The notes beneath the pieces were generated by a model. The model saw nothing but the letters and a program-made list of their open reading frames with translations. It was not told the DNA's origin and made no database searches. Below are positions 17,901 through 26,148 of a stretch of DNA of 64,000 nucleotides, one piece after another. Position numbers and translations under genes: made by a program. Origin of the DNA: Sphingomonas sp. Leaf33 (GTDB lineage Bacteria > Pseudomonadota > Alphaproteobacteria > Sphingomonadales > Sphingomonadaceae); contig NZ_LMLB01000001.1 in assembly GCF_001421785.1 (NCBI RefSeq), forward strand, positions 188,793 to 252,792. Direction: 5' to 3'. Positions within the stretch are counted from its first letter, which is position 1, and every line of letters begins with the position of its first letter.

Positions 17901-18395
17901 CGGCTGCGCGCCGCGTTCGAGGCGGTCGACGGGCATTTCCGGCGGCTGTTTACGACGCTGTTCAACGCCGATGGAAAGGACGGGGGCCAGGCGCACCTCG
18001 CGCTGGTCGACTCGGACGATCCGCTGGAGGCGGGGCTGGAGATTCTGGCCCAGCCGCCGGGCAAGCGGCTGCAATCGCTGACGCTGCTGTCGGGCGGCGA
18101 ACAGGCGCTGACCGCGGTCGCGCTGATCTTTGCGCTGTTCCTGACCAACCCCGCCCCGATCTGCGTCCTCGACGAAGTCGATGCGCCTTTGGACGATGCC
18201 AACATCGATCGGTTCTGCGACCTGCTCGACCGGATGGTCCAGGAAACCGACACCCGCTACCTGATCGTCACCCACAATGCCGCGACGATGAGCCGGATGC
18301 ACCGTCTGTTCGGCGTGACGATGGTCGAGAAGGGCGTCAGCCGGCTGGTGTCGGTCGACCTGGGCGGCGCGGAGGGCTTGCTGGCCGCGGAGTAG
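14958..18395 (+). CDS. smc: Chromosome segregation protein SMC
   Basis: SMC ATPase of the condensin complex that compacts and separates sister chromosomes. The 1145-residue chain shows the N-terminal Walker A GPNGCGKS at 31-38, long Ala/Arg/Glu-rich coiled coils, a central hinge (about 500-630), a second coiled coil, and C-terminal LSGGE signature (1044-1048) with Walker B VLDEVDAPLDD (D1072, E1073). Length is normal for Alphaproteobacteria. ScpA and ScpB are not in the window. ParB, which loads SMC at parS in other bacteria, is encoded at 36.4 kb. The ATG at 14958 begins the conserved MRIKRLRLTGFKSF. Confidence 0.97.
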   Translation: MRIKRLRLTGFKSFVDPADLRIEPGLTGVVGPNGCGKSNLLEALRWVMGETSARSMRGAGMDDVIFAGTQARPARDFAEVSVLADQMIDVGGAQAEEFEVVRRIERGAGSAYRINGRDVRAKDVALAFADAATGAHSPALVSQGRIGAIIAAKPAERRAMLEEAAGIAGLHVRRKDAEAKLRATETNLARLDEVITDQEARAGQLKRQARQAERYRLLSSQIRVAEGRMIFARWRDAAAAADTAKAESRAAEALVAERAAAVAQTSAARDAATRALGDARTAALVARDRASEVGHALSALRAQKAAAERRLSELDEQMARLRDDRAREGALAHDAAEAIARLTAEGRTLDARITDAAARLPQIDAHLADAERAARDADVALAQALAAQAGEAAEARVAAAARDAARGRAERVRRDVALLDRDRAGLADAAPIAAERDRAVAARVEAAAHGAAARASLEAAIAAERTAQDGRDAAQAARSAAHAELTAIDGEMRALAKAVQPSPRDRLLDRVRPAPGYERALAAALGDDLNAGLDTAAERRWAGAAPQPGDPGPPADTTPLADHVAAPPALARRLAQVFVSDTDAGQPLAVGQRLVTRAGELRRWDGYVARSDGAAAAERLERVNRLRALTATRPAAEAAVSVADATLGGIDTAVTQARSDAAAARRTIDAAELATREATRAEDRAAATLERLAAQRGDLDARATRLADDLREAEADLARAETLVAALPDGNETRARVAALGSVADAARGAVATARADRAGIDRDAASARERAAAAAAEAKGWKARAGEAARRIADMATRESALAEERTGLAARPGLLSERIAGADREATTARAEADSLAAAERAAEATLRTAESNARVAAEALSVAREARAGAVARAENQDLRRVEMGRLSGERFECPPPLLPERAGFDAGEVGSPADESIRHERLTQDRERIGPVNLVAESELAELEAGALTNAQERHELALAVNRLRGSIGTLNREGRERLRAAFEAVDGHFRRLFTTLFNADGKDGGQAHLALVDSDDPLEAGLEILAQPPGKRLQSLTLLSGGEQALTAVALIFALFLTNPAPICVLDEVDAPLDDANIDRFCDLLDRMVQETDTRYLIVTHNAATMSRMHRLFGVTMVEKGVSRLVSVDLGGAEGLLAAE

Positions 18396-18418
18396 CGCCC
18401 CCCCGCCCCCCCTAACAG

Positions 18419-18515
18419 TCGTCATCCCCGCGAAGGCGGGCATCAATAGTCGCCGAACGTGATGAGACTCACCGAGGCCAGCCAGAATTTATCCCCGCCT
18501 TCGCGGGGATGACGA
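18419..18515. repeat. GTCATCCCCGCGAAGGCGGG palindromic repeat
   Basis: GTCATCCCCGCGAAGGCGGG at the left and its inverted partner (CCCCGCCTTCGCGGGGATGAC) at the right are separated by about 50 bases. The arms can pair into a 20-bp stem. This lies between convergent smc and ribA and may end both transcripts. Confidence 0.85.
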
Positions 18516-18541
18516 TTAGGAGTGGAAGTGACGGCAAAGCG

Positions 18542-19591
18542 TCAGAGCTGGTGCCCCGTCCGGTCCCGCTTGGTTTCCAGATACTTCGCGTTATGCGGGT
18601 TGGCCGGCAGCATCAGCGGCACCCGTTCGGCGACCGCAATCCCTGCCGCCTCCAGCCCCGCGACCTTCGCCGGATTATTGGTCAGCAACCGCACGTCGCG
18701 CTGCCCGAGCAGATCGAGCATCCGCGCCGCCACCCGGAAATCGCGCGCGTCGATCGCGAAGCCCAGCCGCGTGTTCGCATCGACGGTATCGAACCCCTGG
18801 TCCTGCAGCGCATAGGCCCGCAGCTTGTTGACCAGACCGATCCCGCGCCCTTCCTGCCGCAGGTACAGCAGGATGCCCCAGCCGCCGCCCGCGATACGCG
18901 CCAACGCCTCATGCAGTTGCGGGCCGCAGTCGCATTTCAGGCTGCCGAGCACATCGCCGGTCAGGCATTCGCTATGCAGCCGCACGAGCGGCGGGGTGCC
19001 GTCGGGGCGGCCGAGGATCAGCGCGACATGCTCGCCCGCTGCTTCCGGCGTGCGGAACGCGACGATCTCGGCATCCTCGCACGCCGCGACGGGTAGGCGG
19101 GCGCGGGTGGCGATGGCGAGACGGGTGGCGTCCTCATGCGCTGCGATGTCGGCGCGCGTGATCGCGACGTCGCCGCCCGTCCCTTCGCGCAGGAAATAGG
19201 CGGGCAGGATGCCGGCGACGCGCGCGAGCAGCAGCGCGGCGGCGGCATCCCCGGCATGGGGCACGGCGATCGCGCGGAACGGGCCCTTCATCGGCGTCGC
19301 AAGATCGCGCTGCGGGTCGGCGAGCGCGGTCGCGGTCGCGAAATCGAGCCACGGCGCACGATCGACCAGCACCGGCGCATCGGGCACCGCGGCATCGCGC
19401 TGGTTGGCAAGCTTCAGCGTCGCCGCGCGGCCAGCCGACAAGAGCACCGGGGCTTGGGCCACGGGATCGAAGTTCGCCAGCCGCGCCGGGTCCGCCGTTT
19501 CGATCGCCAGCAGCGTCAGCGCGCCGACCGACACCGGCCAGCCGCGCCTGAGCGCATCGACCGCGCGCGCCGTCGCCTTGGCGTCGCTCAA
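18542..19591 (-). CDS. ribA: GTP cyclohydrolase II with divergent N-terminal domain
   Basis: Opens GTP to the diaminopyrimidinone that begins riboflavin synthesis. The C-terminal half is a clear GTP cyclohydrolase II: zinc ligands C199, C210 and C212 in [26 protein letters not shown], and the TNNPAK loop. The first 165 residues are an extra domain in the place where bifunctional enzymes carry DHBP synthase, but RibB motifs are not recognisable. This form is common in sphingomonads, as far as I recall. The start is a TTG at 19591 that overlaps the xth stop (TTGA), so translation is probably coupled to xth. Confidence 0.9.
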   Translation of the reverse strand: MSDAKATARAVDALRRGWPVSVGALTLLAIETADPARLANFDPVAQAPVLLSAGRAATLKLANQRDAAVPDAPVLVDRAPWLDFATATALADPQRDLATPMKGPFRAIAVPHAGDAAAALLLARVAGILPAYFLREGTGGDVAITRADIAAHEDATRLAIATRARLPVAACEDAEIVAFRTPEAAGEHVALILGRPDGTPPLVRLHSECLTGDVLGSLKCDCGPQLHEALARIAGGGWGILLYLRQEGRGIGLVNKLRAYALQDQGFDTVDANTRLGFAIDARDFRVAARMLDLLGQRDVRLLTNNPAKVAGLEAAGIAVAERVPLMLPANPHNAKYLETKRDRTGHQL

Positions 19592-20376
19592 AGGTCGAAC
19601 TCGGTGATGATGGGCACGTGGTCGGAGGGTTTCAGCCAACTGCGAACCGGCTCGCACACGCGGTGCGACACCGCGTTCTCGGCGACCGCGGGGCTCGCCC
19701 ACATATGATCGAGCCGCCGCCCGCGATCGGATGCCGCCCAGTCCTTTGCGCGGTAGCTCCACCAGGTGTGGAGCCGCGCCGGCGCGGGGTGGAACTTGCG
19801 GCCGAGGTCGACCCAGTCGTGCGCCCGTTGCAGGCGGGCGAGTGCTTCGACCTCGATGGGCGTATGGCTGACCACGTCGAGCAGCGCCTTGTGGCTCCAC
19901 ACGTCCTCGGGCAGCGGCGCGATGTTGAAGTCGCCCGTCAGCACCGTCGGCACGTCGAGCGTTTCCGACCAGCGCGTCATCCGCTCGACGAAATCGAGCT
20001 TCTGGCCGAACTTCGGGTTCACATCGCGGTCGGGCACGTCGCCGCCGGCGGGGACGTAGACGTTCTCCAGCCGCAGGCCGTTTGGCAATCGCACCCCGAC
20101 ATGCCGCGCCTCGCCGTTCGACTGCCAGTCGAGCCGATCGTCCTCGATGAGCGGCACGCGGCTGACGATCGCAACGCCGTGATGCATCCGCTGGCCGTGG
20201 ATGATGACATGGGTGTAGCCGATCGCGCGAAAGGCGGCGGCGGGGAAGTCGGCATCGATGACCTTGGTTTCCTGCAAGCACAGGATGTCGGGCGACTCTT
20301 GCGTCAGGAACTGCTCGACGATGCCGATGCGGAAGCGGACGGAGTTGATGTTCCAGGACGCGATGCTGAGGGTCAT
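19588..20376 (-). CDS. xth: Exodeoxyribonuclease III
   Basis: AP endonuclease and 3'-5' exonuclease of base excision repair, 262 residues of the EEP nuclease fold. Signatures in order: [11 protein letters not shown] at the N-terminus, CLQETK (metal-binding Glu), [11 protein letters not shown], the TGDFNIAP catalytic Asp/Asn, and a terminal SDHVPI with the catalytic His. The ATG at 20376 immediately precedes TLSIASWN. It is upstream of ribA with a 4-base overlap. Upstream is a gene-free 320-bp region rich in hairpins. Confidence 0.96.
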   Translation of the reverse strand: MTLSIASWNINSVRFRIGIVEQFLTQESPDILCLQETKVIDADFPAAAFRAIGYTHVIIHGQRMHHGVAIVSRVPLIEDDRLDWQSNGEARHVGVRLPNGLRLENVYVPAGGDVPDRDVNPKFGQKLDFVERMTRWSETLDVPTVLTGDFNIAPLPEDVWSHKALLDVVSHTPIEVEALARLQRAHDWVDLGRKFHPAPARLHTWWSYRAKDWAASDRGRRLDHMWASPAVAENAVSHRVCEPVRSWLKPSDHVPIITEFDL

Positions 20377-20699
20377 GCCGGCGGGATGTAGGGGGTTTGC
20401 TGCTGGTCCGCAAAGCCGGAAGCCCGTCACGGCAAAGCCGTGACGTCGAACGCGGCAGCGCCGCGTCGGCCGTTTCGTTTGTGTGCTCGCGGCGGAACGC
20501 CGCGGTCCACAAACGAAATGGCCCCCGCTCCGGGGGCATGGAGCGAGGGCCGACCTGTCGTTCGTCACGCAGGCTGGAGGGGGGACCGGATGTCGTCCGG
20601 GCAACAGGGGGAATCCCGAACTGGAAAGCCCCCGCCTCCGCACCAAATGAATAGCCGGCTAATCCTGTCGCTCAGATGAACAGTTTCATTCAGCAACCG
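20377..20699. other. Gene-free 323-bp stretch with nested hairpins
   Basis: No gene is supported between xth and lolA. It contains the hairpin block at 20426-20519 and, just after it, a GCCCCCGCTCCGGGGGC stem (20520-20536). The lolA-proximal part (20540-20699) shows nothing recognisable. Confidence 0.7.
20426..20519. repeat. Block of three hairpins, one nested
   Basis: GTCACGGC-AAA-GCCGTGAC (20426-20444) is followed by CGCGGC-AGC-GCCGCG (20451-20465). Then a 12-bp outer stem, GTTTCGTTTGTG (20472-20483) with CACAAACGAAAT (20508-20519), encloses an inner CGCGGCG-GAA-CGCCGCG. The small-loop GC hairpins resemble those of the repeat at 27920-28000, but the outer stem is found only here. Confidence 0.7.
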
Positions 20700-21311
20700 T
20701 CAGTTTCGGACCGAACCCCTCTTCGGGTCGCGCCATTTGAACGCTCCGTCGCTGACGGGCACGCCGAACTGCTGGTTCGACAGGCGAATCGAGGTGCGGT
20801 TGCCCTGACTGTCCAGCGCGACCCAGCCCTGGAGCATCAACCCGCCGGGCGCCGACGCCTGCTTGGCAAAGACCAGCGTGATTCGCCCGAACTCGGGCCG
20901 CTTGGGATCGCGCGCCTCGACACTGACGACATTCGGGTTCGCGCTCGGCTGGACGGTCGCGAAGCGCGAGATGTCCTTGGTCGGGTCGAGCAGCACGCCC
21001 AGCGGCGAATTGCCGACCGGCCAGCGTGACTTCTGTCCGACCGAATAGTCCAGGAACCAGAGATCCTTGCCGTCGCCGACGATCAGGATCGGCACGCCTT
21101 TCTCATAGTGGAAGCGGATCTTGCCGGGCTTTTTCAGCGTCAGCGTGCCGGTCAGCACCTTGCCCGCGCGATCGGTCTGACTGAAATTGGCGGTCATCGT
21201 CGAGACGGCCTGCAGATGCCGCTGCACCTGGCCGATCTCGGGCGCGGTCTGGGCAACGGCGGGCGCGGCGATGGCGACCGCCGCGGCGGTCAGGTAGAGT
21301 GACTTGAACAT
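20700..21311 (-). CDS. lolA: Outer-membrane lipoprotein carrier protein LolA family
   Basis: Periplasmic chaperone that ferries lipoproteins from the LolCDE complex to the outer membrane. The 203 residues start with a signal peptide cleaved after AVA (about 20), followed by the LolA fold: helix ending in STMTANFSQTDRAG, then LTGTLTLKKPGKIRFHYEKG and ILIVGDGKDLWFLDY. Alphaproteobacterial LolA is often this divergent, so a close relative with another hydrophobic ligand is possible. Transcribed leftward after ftsK, with the repeat at 21385-21480 between. Confidence 0.88.
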   Translation of the reverse strand: MFKSLYLTAAAVAIAAPAVAQTAPEIGQVQRHLQAVSTMTANFSQTDRAGKVLTGTLTLKKPGKIRFHYEKGVPILIVGDGKDLWFLDYSVGQKSRWPVGNSPLGVLLDPTKDISRFATVQPSANPNVVSVEARDPKRPEFGRITLVFAKQASAPGGLMLQGWVALDSQGNRTSIRLSNQQFGVPVSDGAFKWRDPKRGSVRN

Positions 21312-21384
21312 CTGAACCTCATGAAAGCGCCGCGTTGAACGCGGCGTGAACCCCGGCCGTTCCGCGGGAGGCGGTTCCGCACCC

Positions 21385-21480
21385 CGTTCGTGCCGAGCTT
21401 GTCGAAGCCCCGTACTTCCATACGCTCGTCCGTCGCTTGCGGCACAAAGAACGGTGCTTCGACAAGCTCGGCACGACCGG
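21385..21480. repeat. GAGCTTGTCGAAG palindromic repeat (copy 4)
   Basis: CGTTCGTGCCGAGCTTGTCG on the left faces CTTCGACAAGCTCGGCACGA on the right across a 55-base centre. This variant has GTGCCGAGC where copies 2 and 3 have GGGCTGAGC, and the opposite arm carries the matching change. It lies between ftsK and lolA. Confidence 0.85.
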
Positions 21481-21490
21481 GGTGCGGGGG

Positions 21491-23836
21491 CTAAGCCAAC
21501 GGCCGCCCGTCCTCGTCCATCAGCACTTCGCGGCGGCCGACGTGGTCGGGTTTGCCGACCAGGCCGTCCTTTTCCATCCGTTCGATCAGGCGCGCGGCCG
21601 AATTGTAGCCGACGCGCAGCTGGCGCTGGAGCCAGCTGGTCGAGGCCTTCTGGCTCTGTGCGACGTGCTGGACCGCCTGGCGATACAGCGCATTTTCCGG
21701 GGTGTCGTCGCCGATCGGCGCGCCGTCGAGCGCGAAGCCGCCCTCTTCGGGATCGTTGGTGACGGCGTCGATATATTCGGGCTCGCCCTGCGCGCGCCAG
21801 AAATCGGCGACGGCCTGGACCTCGTCATCGCTCACGAAGGGGCCGTGGACGCGCGCGGTGCCGCGGCCGCCGGGCATGTAGAGCATGTCGCCCTTGCCCA
21901 GCAGCTGTTCGGCGCCCTGTTCGCCGAGGATCGTGCGCGAATCGATCTTGCTCGTCACGTGGAAGCTGATGCGCGTCGGCAGGTTCGCCTTGATGACGCC
22001 GGTGATGACGTCGACCGACGGACGCTGCGTCGCCATGATGAGGTGGATGCCGGCCGCGCGCGCCTTTTGCGCCAGGCGCTGGATCAGGAATTCGACTTCC
22101 TTGCCCGCGGTCATCATCAGGTCGGCGAGCTCGTCGACGATGATGACGATCTGCGGCAGCGGATTGAGGTCGAGCGTCTCTTCCTCGTACATCGGCTTGC
22201 CGTTGTCGTCGTAGCCGACATGGACCTTGCGCCCCAACTCCTGCCCCTTGGCCTTCGCGGCGCGGACCTTGTCGTTGAAGCTGGCGAGGGAGCGGACGTT
22301 GACGCTCGCCATCATGCGATAGCGGTCCTCCATCTGCTCGACCGCCCATTTCAGCGCACGGACGGCCTTGGGTGGATCGGTGACGACATCGGCCAGCAGA
22401 TGCGGGATGCCCTTGTAGATGCTGAGTTCGAGCATCTTGGGGTCGATCATGATCATCCGGCACTGGTCCGGGGTCAGCCGGTAGAGCAGCGACAGGATCA
22501 TGCTGTTCAGGCCGACCGACTTGCCCGAGCCGGTGGTGCCCGCGACCAGCAGGTGCGGCATCGGCGCGAGATCGGCGACGACCGGATCGCCGGCGATGTT
22601 CTTGCCCAGCACCAGCGGCAACCCTTGAGCGGCGTCGAACGCGTCGCTGCCGATCAGTTCCTGCAACGCCACGGCTTCACGCCGGGCATTGGGCAGTTCG
22701 ATGCCGATGACGGTGCGGCCCGGAATCGTCGCCACGCGTGCCGAGATGGCGGACATGTTGCGTGCGATGTCGTCGGCCAGCGCGATGACGCGGGTGGCCT
22801 TGATGCCGGGTTCGGGCTCCAGTTCGTACATCGTCACGACCGGGCCGGGGCGAACCTCGACGATCGCACCCTTCACCTTGAAGTCGTCGAGCACGCTTTC
22901 GAGCAGGCGGGCGTTGCGTTCCAGCGCGGCCTTGTCGATCGTCGGGTTGGCGTTGGGCGGCGGGGGTTTCAGCAGGTCGAGCGGCGGCAGCGTGTAGTTG
23001 TCGCGCAGGTCCAGGCTCTGCTGGCGCGCTTCCTTCTTCACCGCCGGGGCGGGCGGCACCTGGCGATCGGCGATCAGCGGGCCCGGTCGGTCGATCGGCA
23101 CGGCGACCTTGCGCGGGGCCGGGCCGGCCGTGACGGGCGTGTCGTCGCCCGCGTCCGCTTCGTCATCGACGTCGAATACATCGTCGGCGTCGACGCCGCC
23201 GGGTTTGCCACGGGTTCGCGTCGCGGTCGGGAGGCGCAGGCGCGGCAGCGACAGCCGCGCCTCGGGCAGGTCGAGGTTCACGCCGCGCGTCCAGACGAAC
23301 ACGCCGATCAGCCCGAGCGCGACGCCGACGATCCGCATCGCCCACAGCTCGGCATTCGCGTTGCCGATCAGCGCGATGCACCAGCGAAACGCATCCGCCA
23401 CCGCCAGCCCGACGATCCCGCCCCAGCCGCCGGGCAGGGTCATCACCGCTTCCGACGACAGAAAGGCAAAGGCGCTCGCCATCAGCGCAACGCCGACCAG
23501 CGTCGTGCGCAGCATCCGGCCCCAGCGCCCCAGCGGCACGTCGCGCCACAGACGCGAGGCGAAGACCAGCCCCAGCGGCAGGGCCAGCGCGACCGCCGGT
23601 CCGAACAGCGCGAACAGCGCGTCCGCCGCATAGGCACCCGGCACCCCCAACAGATTGCGCACCGGGCCGCCGGCCGCGGTGTTCATCGACGGATCGCCCG
23701 AATGATAGCTCGCCAGCGCGAAGCCCAGGCCGATGGTACCGACGATCAGCAGCACCGCGGCCAGCATCGCGCCCGATCGGCGGGCGCCAGCCTTTACCGT
23801 GTCCCGCCACAGATACGGCGCAGCCCGGCTCGCCAT
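21491..23836 (-). CDS. ftsK: DNA translocase FtsK
   Basis: Septum-bound DNA pump that clears and aligns chromosome ends at division. The 781-residue protein has four N-terminal membrane segments (about 22-185), a short Pro/Ala linker compared with E. coli FtsK, the motor with Walker A GTTGSGKS at 433-440 and Walker B IVIIVDELADLM, and a C-terminal winged-helix gamma domain (about 715-781, ending in VGRREVLMDEDGRPL) that reads KOPS-type sites. The ATG at 23836 gives a typical MASRAAPYLWRDT start. It is divergent from the small secreted protein at 23947 and upstream of lolA. Confidence 0.96.
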   Translation of the reverse strand: MASRAAPYLWRDTVKAGARRSGAMLAAVLLIVGTIGLGFALASYHSGDPSMNTAAGGPVRNLLGVPGAYAADALFALFGPAVALALPLGLVFASRLWRDVPLGRWGRMLRTTLVGVALMASAFAFLSSEAVMTLPGGWGGIVGLAVADAFRWCIALIGNANAELWAMRIVGVALGLIGVFVWTRGVNLDLPEARLSLPRLRLPTATRTRGKPGGVDADDVFDVDDEADAGDDTPVTAGPAPRKVAVPIDRPGPLIADRQVPPAPAVKKEARQQSLDLRDNYTLPPLDLLKPPPPNANPTIDKAALERNARLLESVLDDFKVKGAIVEVRPGPVVTMYELEPEPGIKATRVIALADDIARNMSAISARVATIPGRTVIGIELPNARREAVALQELIGSDAFDAAQGLPLVLGKNIAGDPVVADLAPMPHLLVAGTTGSGKSVGLNSMILSLLYRLTPDQCRMIMIDPKMLELSIYKGIPHLLADVVTDPPKAVRALKWAVEQMEDRYRMMASVNVRSLASFNDKVRAAKAKGQELGRKVHVGYDDNGKPMYEEETLDLNPLPQIVIIVDELADLMMTAGKEVEFLIQRLAQKARAAGIHLIMATQRPSVDVITGVIKANLPTRISFHVTSKIDSRTILGEQGAEQLLGKGDMLYMPGGRGTARVHGPFVSDDEVQAVADFWRAQGEPEYIDAVTNDPEEGGFALDGAPIGDDTPENALYRQAVQHVAQSQKASTSWLQRQLRVGYNSAARLIERMEKDGLVGKPDHVGRREVLMDEDGRPLA

Positions 23837-23946
23837 GAGTCACACCCCCCAAAAAAGCAGGTGCCCATTGTCCGCGCCCGCGGACTCGACGTCAAGGCAG
23901 CGGCAGTGCCTTCTTCCCGCCATGGAGATGCCGGACGGTGAGACCC

Positions 23947-24525
23947 ATGCTGACCGCCATTGCCCTGCTCCTCGCCCAGGCCGCCGCCCCGACGTGCGCC
24001 CATGATCGCGACGCGATGCTGAAGCGCGATTTCAGCAGCTTCGACCAGGACATGGCCGTCGGCTGGCGCAGCCTGTCGATGCGCGGGTGCGAAACGCAGG
24101 CCGCCGACCTGATCCGCGACTATCGGTCGGCGAATGCCGTTCCGCCGGAGCGAGTCGGGCTGTTGTACTGGCACGAAGGCCAGCTGCGGGCGAACCTGGG
24201 CCAGACCGCCGCAGCGATCGCGCTGTTCGAAAAGGCCTACAAGACGCCCGAACAGGACCGCGGCTTCGGCTGGAACCTGTATGTTGATGGCAGCATCGCG
24301 TTCCTGCGGCGCGACCGCGCAGCGCTCGACACGGCACGCGCCGCGCTCGCCGCCGTCCCGCGCCCGGCCGGCTTCGATCCGCGCGGACCGGACGGCAAGC
24401 CGATCGCGGTGCGCTGGCCGATGAACCTCGCCGTGCTCGATGGCTTCCAGCGGTGCTGGGACCAACCGTACAAGACGGCCTATGTCTGTCCGCCCACGGT
24501 TGGCACGGCGCCCGCGCCCCGGTAG
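23947..24525 (+). CDS. Secreted protein of unknown function
   Basis: Not recognised. The 192-residue product has a short signal peptide ending in AQAAA, then Cys-containing helices (PTCAHDRDAML) and a segment that resembles one or two TPR-like repeats (LLYWHEGQLRANLGQTAAAIALFEKAYKTP). Four cysteines could form disulfides in the periplasm. It stands directly upstream of the ubiH-like gene with 10 bases between them, so it is probably co-transcribed. The ATG at 23947 is chosen over GTG 23938 for the cleaner signal peptide. Confidence 0.7.
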   Translation: MLTAIALLLAQAAAPTCAHDRDAMLKRDFSSFDQDMAVGWRSLSMRGCETQAADLIRDYRSANAVPPERVGLLYWHEGQLRANLGQTAAAIALFEKAYKTPEQDRGFGWNLYVDGSIAFLRRDRAALDTARAALAAVPRPAGFDPRGPDGKPIAVRWPMNLAVLDGFQRCWDQPYKTAYVCPPTVGTAPAPR

Positions 24526-24535
24526 GGCGGTCTGC

Positions 24536-25753
24536 ATGAACCGTGCAGACGTCCTCATCCTCGGCGGCGGGCTGGTCGGCAGTGCGCTGGGTGTCGCGCT
24601 GTCGGCGCATGGCCTGACCAGCATCATCGTCGATATCGCCGACAAGGACACGATCCTTGCCGCCGGCTTCGACGGCCGCGCCTCCGCCATCGCCAGTGCC
24701 CCGTACCGGATGCTGTCGGCGATCGGCGTGATCGACCGGCTGGCCGGGGTCGGCTGCCCGATCGAGGGCATCCGGGTGAGCGACGGACTGGAGCCGGGCG
24801 CGCTCGATTTCGAACCCGATACGCCTGGCGATGCGCTGGGCACGATGTTCGAGAACCGCCACCTGCGCCGCGCGCTGCTCGAGGCGGCCGAAGCGGCAAG
24901 CCACGTCGACCTGCGCATGACGACGCACGCAGTGACGGTCGATCGCGGGCCGTTCGGCGTCACCGCGACGCTGAGCGACGGGTCGACCGTCCACGCAGCC
25001 CTGCTGATCGCTGCCGAGGGTCGTAATTCGCCGACACGGGAAGCGGCGGGTCTGCGGGTGGCGCGCTGGACGTACGACCATGCCGCGATGGTGTCGTCGT
25101 TCCACCACGCCGACCCCCATGAGAACATCGCCTACGAAATCTTCTACCCGACCGGCCCCTTCGCGCTGCTGCCGCTGGTCGACGATGCCGACGGGCATCG
25201 CTCGGCGATCGTCTGGTCGGTGAAGGCGGGCGATGCGCCGGGCATGATGAAGCTCGGCGACCGCGCCTGGCTATATGAGGCGGAGAAGCGGATGGGCGGC
25301 TTCCTGGGCCCGCTCCGTGGGCTGACGCGGCGGCAGAGCTACCCGCTCGGATTCCACCATGCCGCCACGATCACCGGCGAACGGCTGGCGCTGGTCGGCG
25401 ACGCCGCGCACGGCATCCACCCGATCGCGGGCCAGGGCGTCAACGTGGGCTTTCGCGATGTGGCGACGCTGGTCGAGGTGCTGGTCGAGGGCAAGCGCAC
25501 CGGGATGGACCTGGGCGACGCGCAACTGCTCGCGCGATACGAGCGCTGGCGCAGTCTCGACACGTTCATGGTGTCGGTCGCGACCGACGGCCTGAACCGG
25601 CTGTTCGGCATCCCCGGCAAGACCGCGAGCGCGGTGCGGCGATTCGGCCTGTCGGCGGTCCAGCGGATGCCGGCGCTGAAGGACCGCTTCATGGCCGAAG
25701 CGCGCGGCGAGAGCGGGCAGGTGCCCAAATTGCTGTCGGGCTTGATGATTTAA
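24536..25753 (+). CDS. UbiH/UbiF/Coq6-family FAD monooxygenase
   Basis: Aromatic-ring hydroxylase of ubiquinone synthesis. The 405 residues show the FAD Rossmann motif LILGGGLVGSALGVALSAHG at the N-terminus, the family DG motif region (LLIAAEGRNSPTRE) and the second FAD motif LVGDAAHGIHPIAGQGVN. Which ring position it hydroxylates cannot be told from sequence. The ATG at 24536 directly precedes the Rossmann motif. It is convergent with the next gene: the two stop codons share the palindrome TTAA at 25750-25753. Confidence 0.92.
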   Translation: MNRADVLILGGGLVGSALGVALSAHGLTSIIVDIADKDTILAAGFDGRASAIASAPYRMLSAIGVIDRLAGVGCPIEGIRVSDGLEPGALDFEPDTPGDALGTMFENRHLRRALLEAAEAASHVDLRMTTHAVTVDRGPFGVTATLSDGSTVHAALLIAAEGRNSPTREAAGLRVARWTYDHAAMVSSFHHADPHENIAYEIFYPTGPFALLPLVDDADGHRSAIVWSVKAGDAPGMMKLGDRAWLYEAEKRMGGFLGPLRGLTRRQSYPLGFHHAATITGERLALVGDAAHGIHPIAGQGVNVGFRDVATLVEVLVEGKRTGMDLGDAQLLARYERWRSLDTFMVSVATDGLNRLFGIPGKTASAVRRFGLSAVQRMPALKDRFMAEARGESGQVPKLLSGLMI

Positions 25754-26148
25754 GCGATCGGCGCCGCTATCGCTTCTCGCTGTTCGACCTCTTCGGCAAG
25801 CGGTCGGATCATGATGAAGGTTCCGCTCAGGTCCTCACCGATATTCCAGCGCCCGAATATCTCGTCGCCATCGGCATCGACCGTCCCGTCATAGAAAACC
25901 GCGTCGCGGTGCATTTCGTCATAGCGCTTGATGAACGTCACGCTCGACCCGACGTGGCTGCCCGTAATGAAGGCGGTCTGCTCGGGATGTAGGTCGTCGG
26001 GCTGATCGCTCGCCTCGCGCGTTTCGCCTGCCAGGACGCCGCCGACATCGTGCAACTCGGCCGCAAAATCGTTTGACCACCCATCTTCCACGTAGGTGTA
26101 CCGGCCATGCCATCGCCCGGTGAGATTGTCGGCGGCCGCATTGGTCAC
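25750..26148 (-). CDS. Small conserved-looking protein of unknown function
   Basis: Not recognised. The 132-residue acidic product has no signal or membrane segment and is predicted to be beta-rich. It opens with LTGRWHGRYTY and ends with EIFGRWNIGEDLSGTFIMIRP, a pattern reminiscent of avidin- or lipocalin-like eight-stranded barrels, where G-x-W sits in the first strand. That is only a shape analogy. It overlaps the preceding Lon-N gene start side by 4 bases (26145-26148), so it belongs to the leftward thioredoxin-Lon-N operon. Confidence 0.7.
   Translation of the reverse strand: MTNAAADNLTGRWHGRYTYVEDGWSNDFAAELHDVGGVLAGETREASDQPDDLHPEQTAFITGSHVGSSVTFIKRYDEMHRDAVFYDGTVDADGDEIFGRWNIGEDLSGTFIMIRPLAEEVEQREAIAAPIA

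Noticed and set aside
16554..18446. 630-residue open frame opposite smc
   Set aside because: Antisense artefact of SMC coiled-coil codons; SMC motifs on the plus strand are complete.
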